The notes: generated by a model from the sequence alone, not told the origin. A stretch of DNA of 43,548 nucleotides from an uncultured Muribaculaceae bacterium (GCA_910584525.1 CAJUAT010000015.1:1-43548); one strand, 5' to 3'. Shown: positions 31,889 through 40,285, counted from the stretch's first letter. Translations and numbers: made by a program.

Positions 31889-33075
31889 ATTTTTTCGGTG
31901 GCCACCTTTATGCGGCGCATTGCTTCGATGATGTTTTCATCGCTGGTGGCGTAAGAGAGGCGGATGAATCCCGGGGCGCAGAATGCGGCGCCGTCGACAG
32001 TGCCCACATTGGCCTCTTCGAGAAGATACATCACATAGTCGGCGCTGGTGGCTATCATTCTGTCGCCGGCTTTTCCGCCGAGCAGGGCCGACACATCGGG
32101 GAAGAGGTAGAAGGCGCCCTGGGGCTTCTGCACCTTCCAGCCGGGAATCTGCGAGGCAAGCTCATAGATGAGATTGCAGCGGCGTTCGAATGCCTGGCGC
32201 ATCGTCTCTATGCAGTCCTGGGGGCCGAGGTAAGCGGCTTCGGCGGCTTTCTGAGCTATGGAGCTTGCGCCGGAGGTCATCTGTCCCTGCAGCTTGGTCA
32301 CCGCTTTGGCCAGTGCCTTCGGGGCGGCGATATAGCCTATGCGCCATCCTGTCATGGCATAGGCTTTCGATACTCCGTTTACGATGACCGTACGGTCGCG
32401 CATGCCTTCGCAGTGGGAAATGCTTGCCACGCCGCCCGAAAAGTTGATATGCTCGTATATCTCATCGCTCATCACCACAATCTCCGGGTATTTGCGCAGC
32501 ACGGCGGCTATGTCGTCGAGTTCCTCACGAGTGTATACCGCTCCTGTGGGATTGCTGGGGGAGTTGAGGATAAGCAGACGGGTGCGGTCGGTTATGGCGG
32601 CCTCTATCTGGGCGCCCGTAACCTTGAGACCGTTCTCGGGTTTGGCGGCTACCGTAACGGGTATACCCTCGGCCAGCTTCACCAGCTCCACATAGCTCAC
32701 CCATGCGGGAGTGGGTATAAGCACCTCGTCGCCCGGGTTGATGAGGGCGAGAATCACGTTGGCCAGCTCATGTTTGGCACCGTTGCCCACCACAATGTCT
32801 TCGGGAGCGAAGTCATGGCCGTTCTCGCGGTGAAGCTTCCCGCAGATGGCCTGACGCAGACTCATATATCCCGACACGGGCGTATAGCGCGAATAATTCT
32901 CATCTATGGCCCGTTTGGCAGCATCCTTGATGAAATCGGGAGTGTTGAAATCAGGCTCTCCGGCAGTCAGTCCTATCACATCCACGCCGGATGCCTTCAA
33001 CTCGTTGGTTTTCTGAAGCATGGCCAAGGTGGCCGACACGCTCAGGCTCTCTACTCGGTTCGATATACGTATCAT
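31879..33075 (-). CDS. Pyridoxal-phosphate aminotransferase, class I/II (aspartate aminotransferase type)
   Basis: Cytosolic PLP enzyme that moves an amino group between an amino acid (probably aspartate, possibly aromatic) and a keto acid. I start at the ATG giving MIRISNRVESLSVSATLAM; a GTG two codons earlier is possible. The 398 residues carry the family blocks LTAGEPDFNTPDFI, NSPSNPTGAVY, DEIYEHINF, and VSKAYAMTGWRIGY with the PLP Lys at about 237. Type Ib aspartate aminotransferases from Bacteroidota have this pattern. It has a full-consensus promoter at 33099-33130. Confidence 0.93.
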   Translation of the reverse strand: MIRISNRVESLSVSATLAMLQKTNELKASGVDVIGLTAGEPDFNTPDFIKDAAKRAIDENYSRYTPVSGYMSLRQAICGKLHRENGHDFAPEDIVVGNGAKHELANVILALINPGDEVLIPTPAWVSYVELVKLAEGIPVTVAAKPENGLKVTGAQIEAAITDRTRLLILNSPSNPTGAVYTREELDDIAAVLRKYPEIVVMSDEIYEHINFSGGVASISHCEGMRDRTVIVNGVSKAYAMTGWRIGYIAAPKALAKAVTKLQGQMTSGASSIAQKAAEAAYLGPQDCIETMRQAFERRCNLIYELASQIPGWKVQKPQGAFYLFPDVSALLGGKAGDRMIATSADYVMYLLEEANVGTVDGAAFCAPGFIRLSYATSDENIIEAMRRIKVATEKIII

Positions 33076-33098
33076 ATTCACGGTATTGTTTTATCTCG

Positions 33099-33130
33099 CA
33101 AATATATCACTTAATTTCGACACTTGCAAA
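33099..33130 (-). promoter_or_regulatory. Promoter of the aminotransferase
   Basis: Minus strand TTTG (33130-33127), a 20-nt spacer, TATATTTG (33106-33099). The start is near 33092, about 17 nt before the favoured ATG. The rest of the 33131-33310 stretch shows no gene. Confidence 0.7.
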
Positions 33131-33310
33131 GAAAGTCCCAGGCCTTTTTTGCGGTGCATTTACAATTTTGCTCCTCTCAGCCTTCGGCTCCGTTTTGGGA
33201 ATCACAGGACTGTACCGGGACTGCACGGAGAGTTCACAGAACTTTCAGCCATACTAATTTACAGATGGGTCTCAGAAACGGCAGGTACAGCTATGTACAT
33301 ACAAAAAAAG

Positions 33311-33342
33311 GAAAGGTTGATTCCGGGAGGAATCAACCTTTC
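33311..33342 (-). terminator. Terminator of the mini-lipoprotein gene
   Basis: Perfect 14-bp stem GAAAGGTTGATTCC / GGAATCAACCTTTC around GGGA, followed on the minus strand by CCTTTTTTTGT. It lies about 40 nt past the stop. Confidence 0.88.
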
Positions 33343-33380
33343 AATGATGACTTTCGTCTATGCTGTCCTTGTGGGTCAGA

Positions 33381-33617
33381 TTACTGAGCGGCGGGAGCCT
33401 CAACAGTCTCAGCGGCAGCAGCGTTTACGGTGTCACCGGCGGGGGTAACAGCCTCAACGGCAGCAGCAGCAGCGGTGTCACCGGTTGTGTCAACAACCTC
33501 AACAGCCTCAGCGGCGATGATGGAATCTGAATCTACGGCCTCAGCCTGCTTGTTGCCATTGCAAGCAACCATTGCTACGCTGAAAAGAACAGCAAGCGAT
33601 AAAACTACTTTCTTCAT
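33381..33617 (-). CDS. Small Ala-rich lipoprotein or secreted protein built of a 15-residue repeat
   Basis: Starts at the ATG giving MKKVVLSLAVLFSVAMVAC, a signal peptide ending in a lipobox-like MVAC with Cys19 as the lipid site. The frame is open further up, to a TTG, but no signal would be made from there. The 59-residue mature part is almost wholly Ala, Val, Glu, Asp and Thr, with no Trp, Tyr or Phe. It contains two units of 15 residues: VEVVDTTGDTAAAAA (39-53) and VEAVTPAGDTVNAAA (54-68), with 9 matches. It forms its own unit with a TACCTTTG box at 33732-33739 and a perfect terminator, which suggests strong expression. No function is recognised. Confidence 0.75.
   Translation of the reverse strand: MKKVVLSLAVLFSVAMVACNGNKQAEAVDSDSIIAAEAVEVVDTTGDTAAAAAVEAVTPAGDTVNAAAAETVEAPAAQ
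33414..33503 (-). repeat. Two 45-bp coding repeats in the mini-lipoprotein
   Basis: The two 45-bp halves (33459-33503, 33414-33458) encode the 15-residue units. The DNA also repeats GGTGTCACCGG and GCAGCAGC runs, so unit number may vary between strains. Confidence 0.6.
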
Positions 33618-33731
33618 TTCGGTAAGTTTTAAAATAATTGAACAATGTTTGTGTCTTTCCGGAAGCGACTCCGGCGAACTTATCAATCAGACTTTCGGGT
33701 CTCCTCTCAAAGCTCTGACTCAAAAACGTCG

Positions 33732-33739
33732 CAAAGGTA
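33732..33739 (-). promoter_or_regulatory. -10-like box for the mini-lipoprotein
   Basis: Minus strand TACCTTTG. The expected TTTG upstream is not clear. The leader would be about 110 nt, long for this window, and could hold control signals. The rest of 33740-33869 shows no gene. Confidence 0.55.
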
Positions 33740-33869
33740 ATATAAATTTTGTTATCCGGGATAATTTTTTCGGATTATTTTATTTTTACCCCGAAAATCC
33801 CCGATATTTAACTGTTTTAACTTAAATATTCGGGCAATATTAACGATTGCGACGTGCTTGTCATGATTG

Positions 33870-36644
33870 TCAGCGGACTACCACCTTGCGCGACTGGTCG
33901 CCGCTGCGTACCACGTAAATACCGGCGGGAACCTTCACCGAACCGTCGCCCTGGAGTGTGGCGGCCTCGTAGCCCGACAGGCTCCAGACACTTACCGGCG
34001 ATGTGCTGCCGCTTACCGTGATAGTGCCCGGCGTCACGTTGACCTGGAACATGCTGCCGTCGGCGATGATGTTGTCGACAGCTCCCACATTCTTGCTCGA
34101 TACCACGGCATAGCAGCCTGCCTCAACGGTTACCGTCTTGGCGGCGGCGTCGTAGACGGGCGTCGAGCCGTAGCTCTTCGACGATACCCAGTAGTCGTCG
34201 TTGTTGTCGCTCTTGAAATTGACGGTGATGGTCATCGTGCCGCTGGTCTGCGGGTTGATGGCGCAGTAGAGCTCACGGTCTCCGTTGGTGGTGACGATGG
34301 TGCGTCCCTTGGCCCAGCTTACGCAGCTGTTGGCGAAGTTCTCTACAGGCTGGAAGAGCTCCGGGTTGCCCAGACGCAGAGCGATAAGCTCCTTGTAGCT
34401 GTCGAAGAGTCCCTTGTTGTCGGGGTCTTCGAGCAGATTCCAGTTCACGATCTTGGGGCCGGTGTTGTTGTTGCTGCCATCGGCTGTCTTGGTGCTCTGT
34501 GCGTTGCCCATCTCGGAGAACATCCATATCATGTGGCTGCCGGGCACGAGGAGCATCTGGGCGGCTGCGGAGCCGCAGCGCTGCATGGCGGCGGCATGGT
34601 TGTTCTTGACGCCGGTGGCACCCCATTTGATCTGCTTGTAGGCGAGGCGCTCCTCGTCGTGGCTCTCAAGATATGCCACCGTGGAGCCTGCGGTACGGCC
34701 ATATTTCACGGCGTCCATGCCCGTGAGCGATGCTCCCGAAGAGTAGCCCATGGCATACTGGCAGCCTGCATAGTTGAGGTTGGCCCAGTTGAGCTCGCCA
34801 TCCTGTGCCATCTCGTTCTCCTCTTTCTGGCCGGCAAGGTTCTCGTTGATGAAATATGCCTGGGGATTCACCTCGCGCATATAGTCGTGGAGACGTTTCA
34901 TGCGCTCCACGCGGCTCTTGTTGTAGGCGCCGGTGGCGTCGGCCGACGAGCTCGCATATGAGTCATTGTCGCCGAGACCTTTAACCAGGTCAAAACGGAA
35001 GCCGTCAACGCGGTATTCCTTAAGCCAGAACTGAAGCATGTCGCGCCACTGCTCCTCCACCAGAGGATAACCCTGGTTCCAGTCGTTGAGCACATTGAAG
35101 GCATGGGGAGCGTTGACATTGTAGAAGGGGTTGGTGCCCGAGCGGTAGAGCTTGTACCAGGGATGGTTGCCGTCGCTCTGGTTGAACACCACGTCGAGCA
35201 GTACGGCTATGCCTGCCTCGTGACACTTGTCGATGAACTCCTTATAGTCCTGCGGCGTGCCGTAGGCCTTGTCAACGGCAAAATAGTAATTGGGGTTATA
35301 GCCCCAGGAGATGTTGCCGTCGAATTCGTTGATGGGGAGGAGTTCCACGGCGTTGATGCCCAGTTCCTTGAGATACGGTATTTTCTCGATAGCCTGGCGG
35401 ACGGTTCCGTTGCCTTTGGCTGCGCCCTCGGTGCCGGTGAAGTCGCGGAAAAGCATCTCGTAGATCACCAGCTGATCCTTGTCGGGGTAGTTGAAGTTGC
35501 CACCCTTCCATTCATAGTCGAGAAGGTTGTCGGCATAGTATGAGAGGAATACGCCGTTGGGCACCTTTCCTTCGGGATACTTGGGCATGCCGGGATATAT
35601 CTCCTCGGAGATGTAGCGGTCGTTGGAGGGGTCGAGCACCAGGCGGCAGTATGGGTCGGCAACGTTGGTCTTGCAGTCTACATTGTAGTAATAAGAGAAA
35701 GGTCCGCTGATCTGTGCGGCGGGAATCGTGGCCACGAAATAGCGGAACTTGGAGCCCTGGATGTCGCGGTCGTAGTATTTGCACTCGTTGGCGGCGGTGG
35801 GCTTGAAGTCGTTCCAGGAACCGAGCACCACGCAGGCCTCTTTTTCGGGAGCGGGGAAGCAAAAAGTATAGCTGCCGTCGGCATTCTTGGTGACGCCGTT
35901 GGCCGGGAGACTTCCCTCATAAGGCTTGGCCTCGCCTATGTAGAGCATGTTGAAGTTTCGGCTTATGGTCAGTGAGCCGTTGGAGGCGGTGGCCTTCACG
36001 ACGTATTCGCCGGGACCGGTGAAGGTGTAAGGCACCTTCAGCTCCTTGACCTTTGAGGCGGTGCCTACGGGAGTGTCGTTGATGGAGATGGTTATGTCGG
36101 CCTCCTCGGTGGTGGTGGCTGTGAAGGTAATCTTGGAGGTGGCCTCATTGATCACGTAGCTGAGACGGCTCTGGCGGAAAGCCAGCTGGAAGCCGCCGTC
36201 GGCGATGTTGACGAATATGTCGCCGCCACCTTCTTCAAGGCCTCTCTTGGAGCCGTTGGCGTTGCGGAACACGAAGCAGAGACGCGTGATGGTCTCCTCG
36301 GGGCTTACGCCGTAATATTCGCGCAGATTGCCCAGATAAAGCTTCCACAGATTTTCCGACACATATTCGAGCTGGTATTTCTCGGAGTTCTGCTCCCATT
36401 TTGGAGCATACTTCCATGATTCTGCCTGGCCGTCGGCCGACACGATGTCGACGCCGGTATGGGCGTAGATGGCGTCGCTCTGGGTCAGTCCCATAAGGCC
36501 TTTGTTGCCTTCGTCGGCGTGAAAATAGATCACGGCGTCGGTGGCATCCTCTTGCAACGGGTCGGGGGAGGTGGTCACAACCTGGGCATATGCGCCGATA
36601 CAGGGTATCAGCAACCCAAGTAGCGCATAGATGAGTTTCTTCAT
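33870..36644 (-). CDS. Secreted GH13 alpha-amylase-type glycosidase with T9SS-like C-terminus
   Basis: Extracellular or periplasmic alpha-glucan hydrolase. The 924 residues have a signal peptide (KKLIYALLGLLIPCIGAYA) and two N-terminal beta domains (about 25-240; and about 245-335, with VVLGSWNDFKP as in carbohydrate-binding E-set domains). The GH13 barrel (about 385-780) has region I DVVFNQSDG (484-492), the nucleophile Asp552 in GFRFDLVKG, the acid/base Glu601 in FINENLAG, and the transition-state His662-Asp663 in ESHDEERL. A C-terminal beta domain follows. The tail SVWSLSGYEAATLQ...PAGIYVVRSGDQSRKVVVR looks like a T9SS type A sorting domain. It lies 11 bp after the DUF2027 gene with no promoter between, so it is made from the sufB-phoH unit. 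Pullulanase, amylase or transferase specificity cannot be told. Confidence 0.93.
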   Translation of the reverse strand: MKKLIYALLGLLIPCIGAYAQVVTTSPDPLQEDATDAVIYFHADEGNKGLMGLTQSDAIYAHTGVDIVSADGQAESWKYAPKWEQNSEKYQLEYVSENLWKLYLGNLREYYGVSPEETITRLCFVFRNANGSKRGLEEGGGDIFVNIADGGFQLAFRQSRLSYVINEATSKITFTATTTEEADITISINDTPVGTASKVKELKVPYTFTGPGEYVVKATASNGSLTISRNFNMLYIGEAKPYEGSLPANGVTKNADGSYTFCFPAPEKEACVVLGSWNDFKPTAANECKYYDRDIQGSKFRYFVATIPAAQISGPFSYYYNVDCKTNVADPYCRLVLDPSNDRYISEEIYPGMPKYPEGKVPNGVFLSYYADNLLDYEWKGGNFNYPDKDQLVIYEMLFRDFTGTEGAAKGNGTVRQAIEKIPYLKELGINAVELLPINEFDGNISWGYNPNYYFAVDKAYGTPQDYKEFIDKCHEAGIAVLLDVVFNQSDGNHPWYKLYRSGTNPFYNVNAPHAFNVLNDWNQGYPLVEEQWRDMLQFWLKEYRVDGFRFDLVKGLGDNDSYASSSADATGAYNKSRVERMKRLHDYMREVNPQAYFINENLAGQKEENEMAQDGELNWANLNYAGCQYAMGYSSGASLTGMDAVKYGRTAGSTVAYLESHDEERLAYKQIKWGATGVKNNHAAAMQRCGSAAAQMLLVPGSHMIWMFSEMGNAQSTKTADGSNNNTGPKIVNWNLLEDPDNKGLFDSYKELIALRLGNPELFQPVENFANSCVSWAKGRTIVTTNGDRELYCAINPQTSGTMTITVNFKSDNNDDYWVSSKSYGSTPVYDAAAKTVTVEAGCYAVVSSKNVGAVDNIIADGSMFQVNVTPGTITVSGSTSPVSVWSLSGYEAATLQGDGSVKVPAGIYVVRSGDQSRKVVVR

Positions 36645-36655
36645 GATTTTGACTG

Positions 36656-37441
36656 TTATTTTGATTTTCTATATGATTTTTTCTCTTTGTTCTTTTTGGA
36701 GGGGAGAGGTTCGGCCAGGAGGGCCACTTCAAGCACCGGGGTATCGAAATAGAGACCCGGGCTGAAGCAGTGGTATTTGAAGAATTTTGTCTGGTCGATT
36801 TTCCTCAAGGCATGCAATGGCTCTTTAACGGCGAAAGGTTTGTCTTTCTTGTATGCTATTGCCTGGAAAACGATTCTTTCGAGCGTCGAGAGGTCATCGC
36901 GGGAGAGGCGTTTGAGGTCGGCAATCTCGTTAGGTGCCACTTCGCCGGCGGCGAAGGGTTCCCATTCGCCGCGTTGCGGCGAGGCCGTGAGCAGCTGATA
37001 GGCCAGGAAATAGTTGGAGTCGTTCACCAGCGCTATGTTGAACATGGTGGTGTCGAGTTTGCGGGCATCGTCGGGTTCGAAGGCCAGCACCACGTTCATG
37101 GCGTCGCCATAGGAGGTTTCCTCTATGGGAAAGTCCTCCTCCTCGGGAGCGTCGGCGGCGGTAATGTCGGCGGGTGCCGGTCGGGCGGCCGATGTCACAG
37201 CCGGTGTCAGTTCCGGTTTGTTGCGTTTGGAGGTGCGGCCCGTGTCAAAAGCCTGTTGGTCGAACATCAGCTTGGCGCCCGTGTTGACATGTCCGGCGGG
37301 GAGCACTACTACCAGCTCGTTGACAGCCACGGGACGCTCGAAGCCGTCGTCGTCGACATAGGCCAGTTTGCCGTCGACGCGTGTCACCACGCCGCCGCCT
37401 ACCTCACTAAGGTATCTTACTGTATCTCCGGGTCTTACCAT
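36656..37441 (-). CDS. DUF2027 domain protein without Smr domain
   Basis: Conserved Bacteroidales protein. The 261 residues start with a small KOW/SH3-like beta segment (VRPGDTVRYLSEVGGGVVTRVDGKLAYVDDDGFERPV). An acidic linker and then the DUF2027 beta core (about 115-240, ending FFKYHCFSPGLYFDTPVLEVAL) follow. As I recall, Bacteroides homologues commonly continue into a C-terminal Smr nuclease-like domain. Here the chain instead stops in a Lys-rich tail (SKKNKEKKSYRKSK). The cellular role is unknown. It overlaps phoH by 7 bp and is followed by the amylase. Confidence 0.78.
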   Translation of the reverse strand: MVRPGDTVRYLSEVGGGVVTRVDGKLAYVDDDGFERPVAVNELVVVLPAGHVNTGAKLMFDQQAFDTGRTSKRNKPELTPAVTSAARPAPADITAADAPEEEDFPIEETSYGDAMNVVLAFEPDDARKLDTTMFNIALVNDSNYFLAYQLLTASPQRGEWEPFAAGEVAPNEIADLKRLSRDDLSTLERIVFQAIAYKKDKPFAVKEPLHALRKIDQTKFFKYHCFSPGLYFDTPVLEVALLAEPLPSKKNKEKKSYRKSK

Positions 37442-38433
37442 GGCTCATTCTGCTTTGGGGTATTCTCTTCGTAACGGCTTGCCTCCTCGGCTTCGGTCTC
37501 TTTCTCGCGGCTTTCGTAGGCATCCACTATCCGCTGCACCAGAGGATGGCGCACTATGTCCTTCTTTTCGTATTCAATCATGCCGATGCCCTTGACGCCG
37601 CGAAGGATGCGCAGGGCATTCAATAGGCCGGAACGCACGCTGCGGGGTAGGTCGATCTGGGTGATGTCGCCGGTGACAACCATCTTTGAATTGACGCCCA
37701 GACGAGTGAGGAACATCTTCATCTGGTGTGTGGTGGTGTTCTGTGCCTCGTCGAGGATTATGACGGCGTCGTTGAGCGTGCGTCCGCGCATGAATGCCAG
37801 GGGTGCTATCTGTATGGTGTCGGAGTCCATGTACTCCTTGAGTTTCAGGGGAGGGAGCATGTCCTCGAGGGCGTCGTAGAGGGGTTGCAGGTAGGGGTCG
37901 ATCTTATCTTTCATGTCGCCGGGGAGGAAACCGAGTTTCTCGCCGGCCTCCACGGCGGGGCGGCTGAGAATCAGACGTCGGCATTCCTTGTTCTTGAGGG
38001 CTCTTACGGCGAGGGCTATGGCTATATAAGTCTTGCCTGTACCGGCGGGGCCGAGGGCGAAGGTAAGGTCATTGTCGGCGAAGGAGCGCACCATCCGCGA
38101 CTGGTTGGCGTTGCGCGGAGTGATGGGGCGTCCGTTCTGACCGTAGATAATCACGCCGTCGGCATCCATGCGTCGCGGTGCTTCCCCGCGCACAAGGTCG
38201 ATGATAGCATCTTCGGTGAGCTTGTTGTAACGTGCCGCCCATGCCTCAAGCTCCTTGATCTTCTTCTCGAACTCGGCAGTCTCGTGGTCCTCGCCGATCA
38301 CCTTGATGACATTGCCGCGTGCCGTGACGCGCAGCTTGGGAAACAGGTTGCGTATCAGCGACATGTTGCTGTTGTTAGGCCCGTAGAAGGTCTGCGGATC
38401 CACGGCGTCTATGATTATTATTCTTTCAATCAT
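37435..38433 (-). CDS. PhoH family P-loop ATPase
   Basis: Cytosolic ATPase of the PhoH/YbeZ family, linked to RNA metabolism and often to YbeY. The 332 residues have an N-terminal KH-like segment (about 20-65, FPKLRVTARGNVIKVIGEDHE), Walker A GPAGTGKT at 128-135, Walker B DAVIILDEA at 222-230, and the family block SRPAVEAGEKLGFLPGDMKDKIDPYL. The C-terminus is acidic. There is no ybeY nearby; it lies 8 bp after sufB and overlaps the DUF2027 gene. Confidence 0.93.
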   Translation of the reverse strand: MIERIIIIDAVDPQTFYGPNNSNMSLIRNLFPKLRVTARGNVIKVIGEDHETAEFEKKIKELEAWAARYNKLTEDAIIDLVRGEAPRRMDADGVIIYGQNGRPITPRNANQSRMVRSFADNDLTFALGPAGTGKTYIAIALAVRALKNKECRRLILSRPAVEAGEKLGFLPGDMKDKIDPYLQPLYDALEDMLPPLKLKEYMDSDTIQIAPLAFMRGRTLNDAVIILDEAQNTTTHQMKMFLTRLGVNSKMVVTGDITQIDLPRSVRSGLLNALRILRGVKGIGMIEYEKKDIVRHPLVQRIVDAYESREKETEAEEASRYEENTPKQNEPW

Positions 38434-38441
38434 TTAAATTA

Positions 38442-39902
38442 TCAGCCGACAGAGTCGGCGAGGCTTATCTGTAAAAGTTTCTGGGCTTCGACGGCGAACT
38501 CCATGGGGAGTTTCTGCATCACCTCGCGGGCATATCCGCCGACGATGAGAGCCACGGCTTCTTCGGTGTCGATGCCGCGCTGGCGGCAGTAGAAGAGCTG
38601 TTCTTCGTTGATTTTGGAGGTGGTTGCCTCATGTTCCACGGTCGACGAGTCGTTGCGTACGTCGATTGTCGGGAAAGTGTGTGCGCCGCAGCGGTCGCCC
38701 ATCAGCAGCGAGTCGCACTGGGTATAGTTGCGGCATCCAGTGGCCTTGGCGGCAACTCTCACCATACCGCGGTAGGAGTTTTGCGACCTTCCCGCCGAGA
38801 TTCCTTTGCTCACTATCGTGGAGCGGCTGTTGCGTCCCAGATGTATCATCTTGGTGCCCGTGTCGGCCTGTTGGTAATGGTTGGTGAGTGCCACGGAGTA
38901 GAACTCGCTCACCGACTCGTCGCCTTTGAGTATCGTCGAGGGGTACTTCCATGTGATAGCGGAGCCTGTCTCTACCTGGGTCCACGACAGTTTGGAGCGG
39001 TGGCCGCGGCAAAGGCCGCGTTTGGTCACGAAGTTGTAGACGCCTCCGCGTCCCTCTGCATCCCCGGCATACCAGTTCTGCACTGTGGAATACTTCACTT
39101 CGGCGCGTTCCTCGACAATTATTTCCACCACGGCGGCATGCAGCTGGTTCTCGTCGCGCATGGGTGCCGTGCATCCTTCGAGGTACGACACATAGCTGTC
39201 GTCGTCGGCCACTATCAGCGTGCGCTCGAACTGTCCCGTGCCGCTGGCGTTGATGCGGAAATAGGTGCTCAGCTCCATCGGACACCTTACCCCTTTGGGT
39301 ATGTATACGAAGCTGCCGTCGGAGAATACCGCCGCGTTGAGTGCGGCATAGTAGTTGTCGGTGTAAGGCACCACCGTTCCCAGGTATCTTTTCACCAGGT
39401 CGGGGTAATCCTTCACGGCTTCGGAGAAAGAGCAGAAAATCACGCCCAGCTCAGCGAGATGCTCGCGGTGGGTGGTCTTGACAGATACGGAGTCCATCAC
39501 GGCATCCACGGCCACACCCGACAGCCTTTTCTGTTCTTCGAGGCTTATGCCGAGTTTGTTGAAGGTTTTCACAAGCTCGGGGTCGACCTCATCCATGCTT
39601 TTTTTGAGAGGTTTCTGCTTTGGCGCGGCGTAATAGCTTATGGCCTGGAAGTCGATGGGGGGGATGTCGAGGTGTGCCCACGACGGAGGCGACAGGGTAA
39701 GCCAGTGGCGGTAAGCCTTGAGCCGGTATTCGAGGAGCCATTCGGGTTCCTGTTTCATGGCCGAGATATGTCGTATCACATCCTCGTCAAGACCGGGCGG
39801 CACTATGTCGGTATCTATATCGGAGGTAAAACCGTATTTATATTCGGAGCTGGTGGCCTGGTCAAGTACCTGATCGGCCTCCTTCTTTGCATCGTATTTC
39901 AT
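38442..39902 (-). CDS. sufB: Fe-S cluster assembly scaffold SufB
   Basis: Core of the SUF machine that builds [Fe-S] clusters in the cytosol. The 486 residues have the family blocks GVAVDAVMDSVSVKTTHREHL, DSYVSYLEGCTAP, GKGVYNFVTKRGLC-type GGVYNFVTKRGLCRG, and the C-terminal CDSLLMGDRCGAHTFPTIDVRNDSSTVEHEATTSKI. It starts just after the promoter at 39946-39976. The usual partners sufC, sufD and sufS are not downstream; phoH is. SufB normally needs SufC and SufD, so they must lie elsewhere. Confidence 0.96.
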   Translation of the reverse strand: MKYDAKKEADQVLDQATSSEYKYGFTSDIDTDIVPPGLDEDVIRHISAMKQEPEWLLEYRLKAYRHWLTLSPPSWAHLDIPPIDFQAISYYAAPKQKPLKKSMDEVDPELVKTFNKLGISLEEQKRLSGVAVDAVMDSVSVKTTHREHLAELGVIFCSFSEAVKDYPDLVKRYLGTVVPYTDNYYAALNAAVFSDGSFVYIPKGVRCPMELSTYFRINASGTGQFERTLIVADDDSYVSYLEGCTAPMRDENQLHAAVVEIIVEERAEVKYSTVQNWYAGDAEGRGGVYNFVTKRGLCRGHRSKLSWTQVETGSAITWKYPSTILKGDESVSEFYSVALTNHYQQADTGTKMIHLGRNSRSTIVSKGISAGRSQNSYRGMVRVAAKATGCRNYTQCDSLLMGDRCGAHTFPTIDVRNDSSTVEHEATTSKINEEQLFYCRQRGIDTEEAVALIVGGYAREVMQKLPMEFAVEAQKLLQISLADSVG

Positions 39903-39945
39903 TTTGTCTGAATGGGCTAATTGGGCACACCATACATAGTATACG

Positions 39946-39976
39946 CAAAATTAGCGAAAAAAGTTGAAACGGCAAA
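39946..39976 (-). promoter_or_regulatory. Promoter of the sufB unit
   Basis: Minus strand TTTG (39976-39973), a 19-nt spacer, TAATTTTG (39953-39946). The -33 element sits in the U-tract region of the tRNA-Val terminator, so the two signals share bases. Confidence 0.75.
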
Positions 39977-39984
39977 AAAGAGGT

Positions 39985-40014
39985 GTCCGCCTCTCCTCGG
40001 AAGGAAAGACGGAC
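39985..40014 (-). terminator. Terminator of the tRNA-Val pair
   Basis: Thirteen-bp stem (39985-39997 with 40002-40014, two G-U pairs) around a 4-nt loop. On the minus strand it is followed by ACCTCTTTTTTGCC. Confidence 0.82.
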
Positions 40015-40030
40015 GGGGGTTTGTGGGGAG

Positions 40031-40105
40031 TGGGCGCTTACGGATTCGAACCGCAGACCCTCTGCTTGTAAGGCAGACGCTCTAAACCAGCTGAGCTAAG
40101 CGCCC
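40031..40105 (-). tRNA. tRNA-Val (anticodon TAC), downstream copy
   Basis: Acceptor GGGCGCT / AGCGCCC, D arm with GCTGGTTTAGAGC, anticodon loop CTTACAA with TAC at 34-36, T arm GCGGTTCGAATCCGT, discriminator A. CCA is not encoded. It is identical over all 75 nt to the second copy. Confidence 0.96.
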
Positions 40106-40147
40106 CTGACTGTGTGTTTTTGAATCGGTCCGGACAGTCTCCGGTGG

Positions 40148-40222
40148 TGGGCGCTTACGGATTCGAACCGCAGACCCTCTGCTTGTAAGGCAGACGCTCT
40201 AAACCAGCTGAGCTAAGCGCCC
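40148..40222 (-). tRNA. tRNA-Val (anticodon TAC), upstream copy
   Basis: Same 75-nt cloverleaf as the neighbouring copy, 42 nt away. It is nearer to the shared promoter at 40234-40265. Exact identity points to a recent or conversion-maintained duplication that raises gene dose. Confidence 0.96.
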
Positions 40223-40233
40223 GATTGCGAGTG

Positions 40234-40265
40234 CAAAATTACAACCTTTTTTTCTTTCCTCCAAA
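40234..40265 (-). promoter_or_regulatory. Promoter of the tRNA-Val pair
   Basis: Minus strand TTTG (40265-40262), a 20-nt spacer, TAATTTTG (40241-40234). The start is about 6 nt before the first tRNA. Confidence 0.75.
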
Positions 40266-40285
40266 TTTTTTCGTGATTTTTTTCG

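Noticed and set aside
33867..34961. 364-codon frame opposite the amylase
   Set aside because: Shadow; the amylase has all catalytic blocks in the other strand.
38631..39911. 426-codon frame opposite sufB
   Set aside because: Shadow of sufB.
40031..40222. Twin tRNA-Val as sign of a mobile element or attachment site
   Set aside because: No integrase, no partial tRNA fragment and no foreign genes around; a plain tandem duplication explains it.
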